A DNA stretch of 64,000 nt from Rivibacter sp049446155 (GTDB lineage Bacteria > Pseudomonadota > Gammaproteobacteria > Burkholderiales > Burkholderiaceae_C). Position numbers and translations under genes: made by a program. The stretch spans positions 682,001-746,000 of the forward strand of contig NZ_JBMSEE010000001.1 of assembly GCF_049446155.1 (NCBI RefSeq). Reading direction: 5' to 3'. The notes beneath the pieces were generated by a model. It saw only the letters and a program-made list of their open reading frames with translations, made no database searches and was not told where the DNA came from. Below, piece by piece: positions 51,884 through 60,003 of this stretch. Positions within the stretch are counted from its first letter, which is position 1; every line of letters starts with the position of its first letter.

Positions 51884-52993
51884 CCGGCCTTCGATGCGCC
51901 GATCGAGCGCATCGTCGTGCTGCGCGCGCTGATGCTCGGCGACATGCTGTGCGCGACGCCCGCGCTGCGCGCGATCCGTCACCACTACCCGAAGGCGCGC
52001 ATCTGCCTGGTCGGGCTCGGCTGGGCCGGACCGTGGGCGGCGCGGCTCGACTGCGTCGACGAGTTCATCGCCCTGCCCGGCTATCCCGGCTTTCCGGAAA
52101 CGCCGGCCGACGTGCGCGCGCTGCCCGACTTCCTGGCCCAGGTGCAGGACCGCCGCTTCGACCTCGCGATCCAGCTGCATGGCAGCGGCGCGATCGTCAA
52201 CCCGCTCCTGGCCTGCTTCGGCGCGCGCAACATGATCGGCTTCCACGACGGCCACTGCTGGACGCCGCCGACGCCGCCCGACTCGCCGTCGTGGCTGCGC
52301 TGGCCCGAGCGCGGCCACGAAAGCCTGCGCCTGCTCGCGCTGACCGACCACCTCGGCATGGCGCGCCAGGGCGTGATGCCGCATTTCGACCTCACCGATG
52401 AAGACCGCGAATCGCTCGCCGCGCTCTGGCCCGGCCGCCCACCCGAGCGCTACGTGTGCGTGCATGCCGGCGCGCAGCTGCCGTCGCGGCGCTGGTGGCC
52501 CGAGCGCTTCGCGGCGCTGTCCGACGCGCTGGTGCGCCGCGGCTACGAGGTCGTGCTGACCGGAGGCACGCCCGAGGTCGAGCTGATCGAGTCGGTGGCC
52601 GACCAGATGGAGGAAGAGCCCATCGTGATGGCCGGCAAGACGGACCTGTGGAGCCTGGCCGCGTTGCTGGAAGGCGCGCTCGGCGTGGTCTGCAACGACA
52701 CCGGGCTGTCGCATCTCGCGGCCGCGCTCGAGAAGCCGAGCGTCGTCGTCAGCTGCGGCTCGGATGTCGAGCGCTGGGCGCCGCTGAACCGCCAGCTGCA
52801 CCGCGTCGTCGCGGCCGACGTCGAGTGCCGGCCCTGCGCTCACCGCGATTGCCCGATCGGCCACGGCTGCGCCACGGCGATCGAGGTGGCCGACGTGCTC
52901 GAGGCCTGCTGGTTCGCGCCGCCGCGCGGCACCGCGCGTCGCGCCGGCGTGCGCATCGCCGCCGCGCAGGGGAATGCGCTGAACGGGCCATGA
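51863..52993 (+). CDS. GT9 heptosyltransferase-like glycosyltransferase (second)
   Basis: The 376-residue enzyme has VLRALMLGDMLCATPALRAI at its start, an acceptor part with IQLHGSG, and CNDTGLSHLAAALEKPSVVV in the donor site, then a Cys-rich end (CRPCAHRDCPIGHGC). This fits GT9 enzymes. Starting at 51878 would drop five residues; both starts come from a tandem duplication. It is coupled to the carbamoyltransferase stop. Confidence 0.88.
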   Translation: MREGPMRPAFDAPIERIVVLRALMLGDMLCATPALRAIRHHYPKARICLVGLGWAGPWAARLDCVDEFIALPGYPGFPETPADVRALPDFLAQVQDRRFDLAIQLHGSGAIVNPLLACFGARNMIGFHDGHCWTPPTPPDSPSWLRWPERGHESLRLLALTDHLGMARQGVMPHFDLTDEDRESLAALWPGRPPERYVCVHAGAQLPSRRWWPERFAALSDALVRRGYEVVLTGGTPEVELIESVADQMEEEPIVMAGKTDLWSLAALLEGALGVVCNDTGLSHLAAALEKPSVVVSCGSDVERWAPLNRQLHRVVAADVECRPCAHRDCPIGHGCATAIEVADVLEACWFAPPRGTARRAGVRIAAAQGNALNGP

Positions 52994-53934
52994 CGCGGCG
53001 GCTGCGCATCCTCACCTGGCACGTGCACGGCAACTACCTGCACTACCTGAGCCACATCCCGCACGATCTTTGGCTGGTGCATGACACCAGCGGCCAGCCG
53101 TTTCGCAGCGGCCGCAGCGGCCGCCTGCCGTGGTCGGACAACGTGCACGACGCGCCGGTCAGCGACCTGCCCGGCATGCGCTTCGACGCGGTGCTCTACC
53201 AGTCGCGCCACAACTGGCTGCACGACCGCCACCTGCTCAGCGCCGAACAGCACGCGCTGCCGGTCATCGCGCTCGAGCACGATCCGCCCCAGGAGCACCC
53301 GACCAACACGCGCCACTGGGCGGCCGACGAGGCGGCGGCCATCGTCCACGTCACCGCGTTCAATGCGCTGATGTGGGACAACGGCCGCGCGCGCAGCGTC
53401 GTGATCGAGCACGGCGTGCGGCCGCTCGCCGCGGCGCGCTACAGCGGTGAGATCGAAGCCGGCATCACCGTCGTCAACGACCTCGCCAAACGTGGCCGCC
53501 GGCTCGGCCTCGATGTCTTCGAGCAGGCGCGCGAGCGCGCGCCGCTGGTGCTCGCCGGCATGGGCAGCGAGGCCTTGGGCGGCATCGGCGAGATCGCGCA
53601 CGACGAGCTCGCCAGCGTGATGGCGCGCCACCGCTTCTTCTTCCATCCGGTGCGCTACACCAGCCTCGGCCTCACGCTGCTGGAAGCGATGTTCGCCGGC
53701 GTGCCGGTCGTCGCGCTGGCGACCACCGAGCTCGCCTCGGTGCTGCGCGACGGCGACACCGGCTTCATCGACACCCGCCCCGAGGTGCTGCACGAGCGCA
53801 TGCAGGAACTGCTCGCCAACCGCACGCTCGCGCAGGCGCTCGGCGAGCGCGGCCGGCGGCTGGCGATGTCGCGCTTCTCGATCGGGCGCTTCGCGGCGGA
53901 CTGGGATCGACTGCTGCGCGAGGTGTGCGGCTAG
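52990..53934 (+). CDS. Glycosyltransferase, GT4-like (short form)
   Basis: The 314-residue product has a GT-B donor half (YTSLGLTLLEAMFAGVPVVAL, with the E-x7-E pattern) and a short acceptor half starting RILTWHVHGNYLHYLSHIPH. It is the last gene of the operon; its ATG overlaps the previous stop. A long inverted repeat lies behind it. Confidence 0.85.
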   Translation: MTRRLRILTWHVHGNYLHYLSHIPHDLWLVHDTSGQPFRSGRSGRLPWSDNVHDAPVSDLPGMRFDAVLYQSRHNWLHDRHLLSAEQHALPVIALEHDPPQEHPTNTRHWAADEAAAIVHVTAFNALMWDNGRARSVVIEHGVRPLAAARYSGEIEAGITVVNDLAKRGRRLGLDVFEQARERAPLVLAGMGSEALGGIGEIAHDELASVMARHRFFFHPVRYTSLGLTLLEAMFAGVPVVALATTELASVLRDGDTGFIDTRPEVLHERMQELLANRTLAQALGERGRRLAMSRFSIGRFAADWDRLLREVCG

Positions 53935-53958
53935 GGTTGGACGGCAACTTGCGTTGCC

Positions 53959-54054
53959 CCCTCACCCCTGCCCTCTCCCCCTGGCGGGGGCGAGGGAGCT
54001 TGGGGCGTGGGGGGTGCGCCCTCTCCCGCGTGCGGGAGAGGGTTGGGGTGAGGG
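53959..54054. terminator. Large inverted-repeat element at convergent ends
   Basis: A 21-base arm (53959-53979) pairs with 54034-54054 with two mismatches. An 11-base perfect inner stem (54019-54029 with 54032-54042) overlaps the right arm, so two structures compete. It separates the glycan operon from the convergent PA2169-type gene and probably terminates both. Confidence 0.7.
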
Positions 54055-54055
54055 C

Positions 54056-54511
54056 TCAGGCCGTCGTCCTCAACGAGTTGCGCAGGTTGCGCACCTGGTC
54101 GTGGTGGCGCAGCGCACCTTCATACTGCCGCTGGACCGTCGCGCGCAGGTTGGCCGGCAGGTCCTGCTTTTCCAGCGCGCGGCGATAGCGCGCCACCGCG
54201 GCATCCTCGCCGCGCTCGCATTCCTCGAGCATCGCGAGGTCGGTGTAGCCCGACAGCGTGCCGCGCACCGCGACCCAGCCGCGGTGCAGTGCGCCGGCCG
54301 CGGTGCCGCGGTCGTCGGGGCGCCCGCCGAGTTCGGTCACGTGGGCCTGCAGCTCGCGCGCGGCCAGCGCGCATTCGTCGGCGCGCTGCAGCAGGAGGCT
54401 GCGGATGTCGTCGCGCTTGGTGTGTTCGGCGCAGGCGCGAAAGCCGTACTCGCCGTCCTTGCAGTTCTCGATCAGATCATTGAGAACGCCGATCGCTTCC
54501 TCGTTCTTCAT
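54056..54511 (-). CDS. PA2169-type four-helix bundle protein (DUF2383)
   Basis: The 151-residue protein is four helices of the ferritin-like type (NEEAIGVLNDLIENCKDGEYGF, split: AIGVLNDLIENCKDGEYGF, then LLLQRADECALAARELQ, ECERGEDAAVARYRRAL). Family members are stress-linked and often lie with other envelope-stress genes; metal binding is possible but not shown. It is second in a leftward pair with the DUF378 gene behind a sigma-54-like core. Confidence 0.85.
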   Translation of the reverse strand: MKNEEAIGVLNDLIENCKDGEYGFRACAEHTKRDDIRSLLLQRADECALAARELQAHVTELGGRPDDRGTAAGALHRGWVAVRGTLSGYTDLAMLEECERGEDAAVARYRRALEKQDLPANLRATVQRQYEGALRHHDQVRNLRNSLRTTA

Positions 54512-54564
54512 GGTGCTGGTCTCCGACAGGGTCAACAGGGTTCAAAGGGCTCGGGCCGTGCGGC

Positions 54565-54816
54565 TCAATCCATGCGCGAGACGCGCGGCAACAGCGACAA
54601 GGCATAGACCGCCGCCACGCCGAAGAGCGCGTAGACCGTGCGCGAGGCCGTCGTCATCGGGCCGAACAGCACGGCGACGAGATCCACCTCGATCAGGCCC
54701 AGCAGGGCCCAGTTCAGTCCTCCGAGGATCAGCAGCGCGAGGGCCACCAGGCCGAAGAAGCCGTACAGGCTGGTGCGTTCCGCGAGGGGAGGAAGGGATG
54801 GGTTCAGTCGTTCCAT
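54565..54816 (-). CDS. DUF378-like small membrane protein
   Basis: The 83-residue protein has two membrane helices (GFFGLVALALLILGGLNWAL and VYALFGVAAVYALSLL) and the GGLNW motif of DUF378. Function is unknown. It is 53 bases before the PA2169-type gene and probably cotranscribed. A GGAG-like site precedes the ATG at 54816. Confidence 0.8.
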   Translation of the reverse strand: MERLNPSLPPLAERTSLYGFFGLVALALLILGGLNWALLGLIEVDLVAVLFGPMTTASRTVYALFGVAAVYALSLLPRVSRMD

Positions 54817-54859
54817 AGGGGCTCCTCTTCGGGGGCGGTTGTGCCGTTCGGGACTCGGG

Positions 54860-54873
54860 GCAGTTGGCGTGCC
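54860..54873 (-). promoter_or_regulatory. Sigma-54 promoter core (one mismatch)
   Basis: Leftward GGCACG-CCAA-CTGC keeps the full -24 block and the essential -12 GC; it lies 43 bases before the DUF378 gene. Confidence 0.6.
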
Positions 54874-54947
54874 CACGGCGAGACGCTCGGGCAAGGCGGC
54901 GCCGCATGACGGGCGGCGTGACGACGCTTACCGGACGGCATGCGAAC

Positions 54948-54961
54948 GGCACGACGTTTGC
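54948..54961 (+). promoter_or_regulatory. Sigma-54 promoter core abutting a start codon
   Basis: GGCACG-ACGT-TTGC is an exact core match. Only 12 bases separate it from the ATG at 54974, so the transcript would start at or next to the start codon. It is back-to-back with the site at 54860. Confidence 0.65.
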
Positions 54962-54973
54962 CGAACCGCGGTC

Positions 54974-56251
54974 ATGAACAGGACACCGGGATCGTTGGGA
55001 CCGCGGCCATTGACGCTGGTCGACACCACCATGTACTGGAGCCGCACCGGCGGCGGCGTCGGACGCTACGTGCTCACGCGCGCGCACTGGCTCACCACGC
55101 GCGCCGGCTGGCAGCACGCGCTGGTCGTGCCGCGGCGCAACGGCGCCGAGTCGCCGCAGCACACGCGCTGCATCGAGGTCGGCGGCTGGCCGCTGCCCGG
55201 TTCGGGTGGCAGCTACCGGCTGCCGCTCAACACGGCCGAGCTCGCGCGCCGCATCGCCGAGCAACTGCCCGACCTGATCGAGGCCGGCGACCCATTCGCA
55301 CCCGCCTGGGCCGCGATCCGCGTGCGCGACGCGAGCGAGGTGCCCATCGTCGCGTTCTGCCACGGCAACCTCGCGGCGGTCGCTCGCCAGGCCTGCCTCG
55401 GCGGGCACCGCGCGCTCGAGCTGCCCGGCCGGCTGGCCGGCGCGGGGGCATACCGCCTCGCCGCCGCCTACCTGCGCACGGTCTATCGCCACTTCGATGT
55501 CGTGCTCGCGCCCAGCCAGGCGATGGCGCGCACGCTGCGCGGCATGGGCATCGAGCGCGTCGAGCACCAGCCGCTGGGCGTCGACCGCGAGGTGTTCCAG
55601 CCCAGCCGTGCCGACCTGCTGTGGCGGCGGCGCCTCGAGAAGCAGCTCGAGCTGCCCTCGGGCGCGCGGCTGTTCCTCTATGCCGGCCGCCTGGCACCCG
55701 AGAAGCACCTGCAACTGCTGGCCGATGCGGTGGCCGCGCTCGGGCCGCGCCACTTCCTGCTGCTGCAAGGCCATGGCCCGTGCCGGCCGCAGGGCGAGCA
55801 CGTGCGCTGCCTGCCGCACGAACGCGACAGCCTGCGCGTCGCGCGGCTGATGGCCAGCGTCGATGTCTTCGTGCATGCCGGCGACCAGGAGACCTTCGGC
55901 CTCGCCGTGCTGGAGGCGATGGCCTGCGGCACGCCGGTCGTCGTGCGCGCGGCCGCGGGCCTGGGCGAGCTGGTGCGCGACGGCGCCGGCATCGGCGTCG
56001 ATGCCGATGCTCCGGCGCACGACTGGCCCGAGGCGCTGCGCGCGGCGCTCGAGCGGCCCAACGACTGCATCTGCGCGGCGCTCGCGCGCAGCGCCGAGCA
56101 CGACTGGCGCCGCATCCTGCCCTCGCTGGCCGCGCGCTACCGCCAGCTGTGCCTCGGCACACCCGCGGCGGCGAACACGAGCCCGCCGCCGCCGGCCGCA
56201 GGCCGCCAACCGACGTGCCCGCCCACGCGCAACGCCCCGTCTGCGTCGTGA
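54974..56251 (+). CDS. Glycosyltransferase, GT4 family
   Basis: The 425-residue enzyme has the N-terminal LTLVDTTMYWSRTGGGVGRY, a donor-half LYAGRLAPEKHLQLL and the E-x7-E motif ETFGLAVLEAMACGTPVVV, and a Pro-rich tail. The ATG at 54974 is needed to include the conserved first strand, yet it lies almost at the predicted sigma-54 start point. The end overlaps the deacetylase-like gene. Confidence 0.88.
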   Translation: MNRTPGSLGPRPLTLVDTTMYWSRTGGGVGRYVLTRAHWLTTRAGWQHALVVPRRNGAESPQHTRCIEVGGWPLPGSGGSYRLPLNTAELARRIAEQLPDLIEAGDPFAPAWAAIRVRDASEVPIVAFCHGNLAAVARQACLGGHRALELPGRLAGAGAYRLAAAYLRTVYRHFDVVLAPSQAMARTLRGMGIERVEHQPLGVDREVFQPSRADLLWRRRLEKQLELPSGARLFLYAGRLAPEKHLQLLADAVAALGPRHFLLLQGHGPCRPQGEHVRCLPHERDSLRVARLMASVDVFVHAGDQETFGLAVLEAMACGTPVVVRAAAGLGELVRDGAGIGVDADAPAHDWPEALRAALERPNDCICAALARSAEHDWRRILPSLAARYRQLCLGTPAAANTSPPPPAAGRQPTCPPTRNAPSAS

Positions 56252-57036
56252 TCCACGACGCGGGCGCGCCGACCTGGCCCCGCTGCGAACGCTTGTGGCA
56301 GGCGGTGCAGAGCGTGGCGCCGTCGGCCGCGCCGATCCCGGTGACCTGGCTCGTCGTGCCGCGCCTGCACTGGGCGCCGTCGACGCCGGCCTTCATCGCC
56401 GGGCTGCACGAGGCGGTGTCGCGCGGCGACGAGCTCGCGCTGCACGGCTACAGCCACGTCGACGCGGCGCGGCCGCGGCACCCGCTCGACTGGTGGCTGC
56501 GGCGCATCTACACGCGCGCCGAGGGCGAGTTCGCCGGCCTCGACGAGGCCGAGGCCCTGCGGCGGCTGGCGGCAGCGCGCGGCTGGTTCGAAAGCCACGG
56601 CCTGCCGCCGGCGCGCGGCTTCGTCGCGCCGGCCTGGCTCTGCAGCCCGGCGGCGCGCGCGGTGCTCGAGCGCGCCGGCTTCGACTACCTGTGCTTTCTC
56701 GCGCACATCGACGCGCCGGGGCGCGGGCGCCGCCTGAGCTCGCTGGCGCACGCCTACAGCACGCGCTCGGCGTGGCGGCGCCAGGCGTCGATCGCCTGGA
56801 ACGCCGTGCTCGCGCGCGTGCAGACGCGCGCCGCGCCGCTGCGCCTGGAGCTGCACCCGGGCGATGCCGAGCACGCGAACGTGCGCCGCGCGTGGATGCG
56901 GCGGCTCGAGGCGGGCTTGCGCGGCGGCCCGGCGCTGACGCTGGGCGGCGCGCTCGACGCGCTTCAGGACCCGGCGACCACGATGCCGCCCGTCAGCAGG
57001 CCGAGCGCGACGCCGGCCAGCACGTCGCTCGGGTAG
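56215..57036 (+). CDS. Polysaccharide deacetylase-like protein (DUF2334)
   Basis: The 273-residue product has the DUF2334 features VCVVIHDAGAP (catalytic-type Asp), ELALHGYSHVD (metal His pair) and PAWLCSPAARAVLERAGFDY. I infer a GTG start at 56215, which lies inside the previous gene; no strong ribosome site is visible. It may deacetylate a sugar of the product. Its last 73 bases overlap the convergent PAP2 gene. Confidence 0.75.
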   Translation: MPAHAQRPVCVVIHDAGAPTWPRCERLWQAVQSVAPSAAPIPVTWLVVPRLHWAPSTPAFIAGLHEAVSRGDELALHGYSHVDAARPRHPLDWWLRRIYTRAEGEFAGLDEAEALRRLAAARGWFESHGLPPARGFVAPAWLCSPAARAVLERAGFDYLCFLAHIDAPGRGRRLSSLAHAYSTRSAWRRQASIAWNAVLARVQTRAAPLRLELHPGDAEHANVRRAWMRRLEAGLRGGPALTLGGALDALQDPATTMPPVSRPSATPASTSLG

Positions 57037-57503
57037 TGCAGGCCCAGCGCGACGCGCGAGGCCGCGACCAGCGCCGCAAAGGCCCACAGCGCCGGCGCCA
57101 TCGGCGGGTAGTTGACCGTCAGCAGGGTCGCGAACGCGACCGCGTGCAGCGTGTGCCCGCTCGGGAAGCTGAACTGGTCGAGCACGCGGGCGCGCGCGCA
57201 GACATCGACGCAGGCGATGAAGGGCCGGCGCCGCGCGGTGCGACGCTTGACCTCGCGGTAGATCATCAGGTTCAGGACGCCCAGCGCGAACATGTGCGCC
57301 ACCACCGCCCAGCCGTCGCGCCGGTCCAGCCACGGCAGCGCGATCATCAAGCCGTACCACAGCACGCCATCGCCCAGCCGGCTCACGATGGCCAGCGACA
57401 GCACGACCGCGCGGTTCGCGAGGTGGCGCTGCAGCGCGAGCGTCCAGCGAAGGTCCAGCTCGCAGCAGTGGCTCCACGTCGCTTCGTACGAGGCGCGAGA
57501 CAT
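56964..57503 (-). CDS. PAP2-family membrane phosphatase
   Basis: The 179-residue protein has all three motifs of lipid phosphatases: KRRTARRRP, FPSGHT and SRVALGLHYPSD, within five or six membrane helices. Such enzymes dephosphorylate undecaprenyl pyrophosphate or lipid A-type lipids, fitting a lipid-linked glycan route. The ATG at 57503 is chosen; a start further up would run into a repeat. It follows the GT gene on the same strand. Confidence 0.9.
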   Translation of the reverse strand: MSRASYEATWSHCCELDLRWTLALQRHLANRAVVLSLAIVSRLGDGVLWYGLMIALPWLDRRDGWAVVAHMFALGVLNLMIYREVKRRTARRRPFIACVDVCARARVLDQFSFPSGHTLHAVAFATLLTVNYPPMAPALWAFAALVAASRVALGLHYPSDVLAGVALGLLTGGIVVAGS

Positions 57504-57530
57504 GAATTGGCGCCACCCAGCGGACGCCGC

Positions 57531-57574
57531 GGATCCGGCTTCGCCGGTCCGCTGGCGTCGCCCCCTCGAGGGGG
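57531..57574. repeat. Palindromic intergenic element
   Basis: CCGGC-TTC-GCCGG (57535-57547) and the perfect palindrome CCCCCTCGAGGGGG (57561-57574) lie in the 103-base gap between the GT gene and the PAP2 gene. They could stop part of the transcription or stabilise the upstream transcript. Confidence 0.55.
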
Positions 57575-57606
57575 AGGCGCCGAAGGCGCTTCGGGGGTGG
57601 TCATCC

Positions 57607-58779
57607 TCAGGCCAGGGCTGCATGGCGCATCTGCTCGAGGTGGACCTGGAACGAGACCTCGTCGAGCTCGTCGACGAAGCGCTGCAACACGGGGCGCCAC
57701 TTCAGCGCGAGCGCGGTGCGGCGCGCCTCGAAGCGCATCGGCGAGGGCGGCAGCGCCAGCAGCGCCGCGCGCTGCGTGCGCTCGATGAACGCCTGCGCAT
57801 CGCCCTTGGGGCACAGCACGCCGTCGAAGCCGTGACGCAGGTGCTGGCGCGCCGCGCCGGTGTCGTAGGCGACGACGACGAGGCCCGAGGCCAGGGCCTC
57901 GAGCGTGACGTTGCCGAAGGTGTCGGTCAGGCTGGGGAACAGGAACACGTCTGCGCTCGCATAGCAGCGCGCGAGATCGATGCCGGTGCGCACGCCGAGG
58001 AACAGCGCCTGCGGATACTCGGCCTCGAGCCGGCGGCGGCACGGGCCGTCGCCGATCACCACCATGCGCGTGCCGGGCCGCACGCGGCGCGCTTCGCGAA
58101 ACGCCGCGAGCGCCAGCTCCGGCTGCTTCTCGCGCGCGAGGCGGCCGACGTAGAGCATCACCACCTGGCCGGGCCGCGTCGCGCCCCAGGCGCCGCGCAG
58201 CTCGGCGCTGCGCAGCTCGGGCCTGAAGTGTTCGCCGTCGACGCCGCGCCCGACCACCGCCAGGCGTTCGAAGCCCAGTTGCTGCAGTTCCTCGCGCGCC
58301 TCGTCGGTGGGCACGAAGCTGCGGTGCGCCTGGTTGTGCAGCCAGCGCAGGTAGCCGCGCACCGCGCCGCTCGCGAGGCCCAGGCCGTAGTGGCCGCAGT
58401 AGCGCTGGAAGTGGGTGCGAAAGTCGCTCGTCACCGCCGCGCCCAGGCGGCGCCCGGCGACCACCGCCGCCGCGCCCAGCGGCCCCGGCGTCGCCACGTG
58501 CACGAGCTGCGGCCGCAGCGGCCGCCAGCGGCGCGCCAGGGCGGCGGCGCTCGCGAGGCCGAAGCGCAGCTGCGGGTACATCGGGATCGGCAGCCCGAAG
58601 GTGAGCTGGTCGCTCGTCGGCGCCAGCGCCGGCGCGCGATCGTCGTGGCCCGGCTGGTGCGGCCGCACGACGCACACCTCATGGCCGCGCTCGCGCAGCG
58701 CGGCCACGGTGCGACAGGTGGTCATCGCGACGCCGTTGAGTTCCGGTGGGTAGGTCTCGGTGACGTAGACGATGCGCAT
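57607..58779 (-). CDS. Glycosyltransferase, GT4 (mannosyltransferase-like)
   Basis: The 390-residue enzyme starts MRIVYVTETYPPELNGVAMT and has LYVGRLAREKQPELAL and the E-x7-E motif TDTFGNVTLEALASGL, as in GDP-mannose-dependent alpha-mannosyltransferases. GGAG precedes the ATG. It is divergent from the UDP-xylose synthase-like gene, and both face exact sigma-54 cores. Confidence 0.9.
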   Translation of the reverse strand: MRIVYVTETYPPELNGVAMTTCRTVAALRERGHEVCVVRPHQPGHDDRAPALAPTSDQLTFGLPIPMYPQLRFGLASAAALARRWRPLRPQLVHVATPGPLGAAAVVAGRRLGAAVTSDFRTHFQRYCGHYGLGLASGAVRGYLRWLHNQAHRSFVPTDEAREELQQLGFERLAVVGRGVDGEHFRPELRSAELRGAWGATRPGQVVMLYVGRLAREKQPELALAAFREARRVRPGTRMVVIGDGPCRRRLEAEYPQALFLGVRTGIDLARCYASADVFLFPSLTDTFGNVTLEALASGLVVVAYDTGAARQHLRHGFDGVLCPKGDAQAFIERTQRAALLALPPSPMRFEARRTALALKWRPVLQRFVDELDEVSFQVHLEQMRHAALA

Positions 58780-58827
58780 CGCGGCTCCAGGCAGCCGGCA
58801 CGAAAGGCCTGCTGGCAGCCGGCGTTG

Positions 58828-58841
58828 GCAACCGCCATGCC
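58828..58841 (-). promoter_or_regulatory. Sigma-54 promoter core
   Basis: Leftward GGCATG-GCGG-TTGC is an exact core match 48 bases before the mannosyltransferase-like gene. Confidence 0.75.
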
Positions 58842-58856
58842 CGCGACAACAGCGTA

Positions 58857-58870
58857 GGCATGGGGGTTGC
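58857..58870 (+). promoter_or_regulatory. Sigma-54 promoter core
   Basis: GGCATG-GGGG-TTGC is an exact core match 43 bases before the UDP-xylose synthase-like gene; only 15 bases separate it from the opposite core. Confidence 0.75.
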
Positions 58871-58913
58871 CGACGACGGCTTCAATGCCACACAAGCGCA
58901 AGGAGGCCCAGCA

Positions 58914-59897
58914 ATGGACGGTGCAGCGGTGATCGTGGCCGGCGGCGCCGGTTTCATCGGCAGCCATCTGTGCGAGCGCCTGCTGCGCGACGGGCACGAC
59001 GTGGTGGCGCTCGACGACCTCTCGACCGGACGGCGCACGCACCTCGCGCGGCTCGCATCCAACGGCCGGCGCATCCGATTGCGCCTGCACGACATTTGCC
59101 ACCCCTTGCCGGAAGACCTGCCGCCCACGCAGCGCATCTACAACCTCGCCTGCGCCGCCAGCCCCACGGCCTACCAGAAGGAGCCGGTGCACACCGCGCT
59201 CACCAGCGCCGTGGGCACCTGGCGCCTGCTCGAGCTCGCGCGCCACGGCGACAGCCGGCTGCTGCAGGTCTCGACCAGCGAGGTCTACGGCGATCCGCTC
59301 GCGCATCCGCAGGCCGAGGAGGACTGGGGCCACGTCAACCCGATCGGCCCGCGCTCCTGCTACGACGAAGGCAAGCGCTTCGCCGAGGCGCTGACCTTTG
59401 CCTACGCGCGCCAGTTCGACACCACGGTCGGCATCGCGCGCGTGTTCAACACCTACGGCCCGCGGCTGCGCCCGGGCGACGGCCGCGTGGTCAGCAACTT
59501 CATCGTGCAGGCACTGCTGGGCCAGCCGCTCACCGTCTACGGCGACGGCGAGCAGACGCGCAGCTTCTGCTACGTGGACGACACGGTCGAGGCACTGGTG
59601 CGCGTGATGGCCAGCGACGGGCCGGGGCCGTTCAACGTCGGCAACCCGGTCGAGACCACGGTGCTCGAGCTGGCCGAGCTGGTGCTGCGCCTGACCGGCA
59701 GCCGCTCCGCGCTCGTGCGCCGGCCGCTGCCGGCCGACGACCCCGTGCGCCGCCGCCCCGACATCCGGCGCGCGATGCACATGCTGGGCTGGCGCCCGTG
59801 TGTCTCGCTCGAAGACGGGCTGAAGGAGACGATCCGCTACTTCCGGCTCGAGCTGGCCGGCGCGCTGGCGGACGAGGCGCTGCGGCGCGCGGCTTGA
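58914..59897 (+). CDS. UDP-glucuronate decarboxylase-like NAD-dependent enzyme
   Basis: The 327-residue extended SDR has GGAGFIGSHLCERLL, NLACAASPTAYQKEPV, STSEVYGDP and GPRSCYDEGKR (catalytic YxxxK), RVFNTYGPR and YVDDTVEAL, the pattern of UDP-xylose synthases. AGGAGG precedes the ATG at 58914. It would supply UDP-xylose, perhaps for the glycosyltransferases here. Related 4,6-dehydratases are the main alternative. Confidence 0.85.
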   Translation: MDGAAVIVAGGAGFIGSHLCERLLRDGHDVVALDDLSTGRRTHLARLASNGRRIRLRLHDICHPLPEDLPPTQRIYNLACAASPTAYQKEPVHTALTSAVGTWRLLELARHGDSRLLQVSTSEVYGDPLAHPQAEEDWGHVNPIGPRSCYDEGKRFAEALTFAYARQFDTTVGIARVFNTYGPRLRPGDGRVVSNFIVQALLGQPLTVYGDGEQTRSFCYVDDTVEALVRVMASDGPGPFNVGNPVETTVLELAELVLRLTGSRSALVRRPLPADDPVRRRPDIRRAMHMLGWRPCVSLEDGLKETIRYFRLELAGALADEALRRAA

Positions 59898-59920
59898 CGC
59901 CGGCCGGGCCGCCATGAGGC

Positions 59921-59938
59921 GAGGCGCGCGGGCGCCTC
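59921..59938. terminator. Hairpin after the UDP-xylose synthase-like gene
   Basis: GAGGCGC-GCGG-GCGCCTC forms a 7-base stem 24 bases after the stop. There is no T-run, so termination efficiency is uncertain. Confidence 0.4.
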
Positions 59939-60003
59939 GACAATCCGCGCCTTTCGGAACCCTCACACGGCGAGGCGCATCTGCCCCGCATCAGCCCATC
60001 ACC

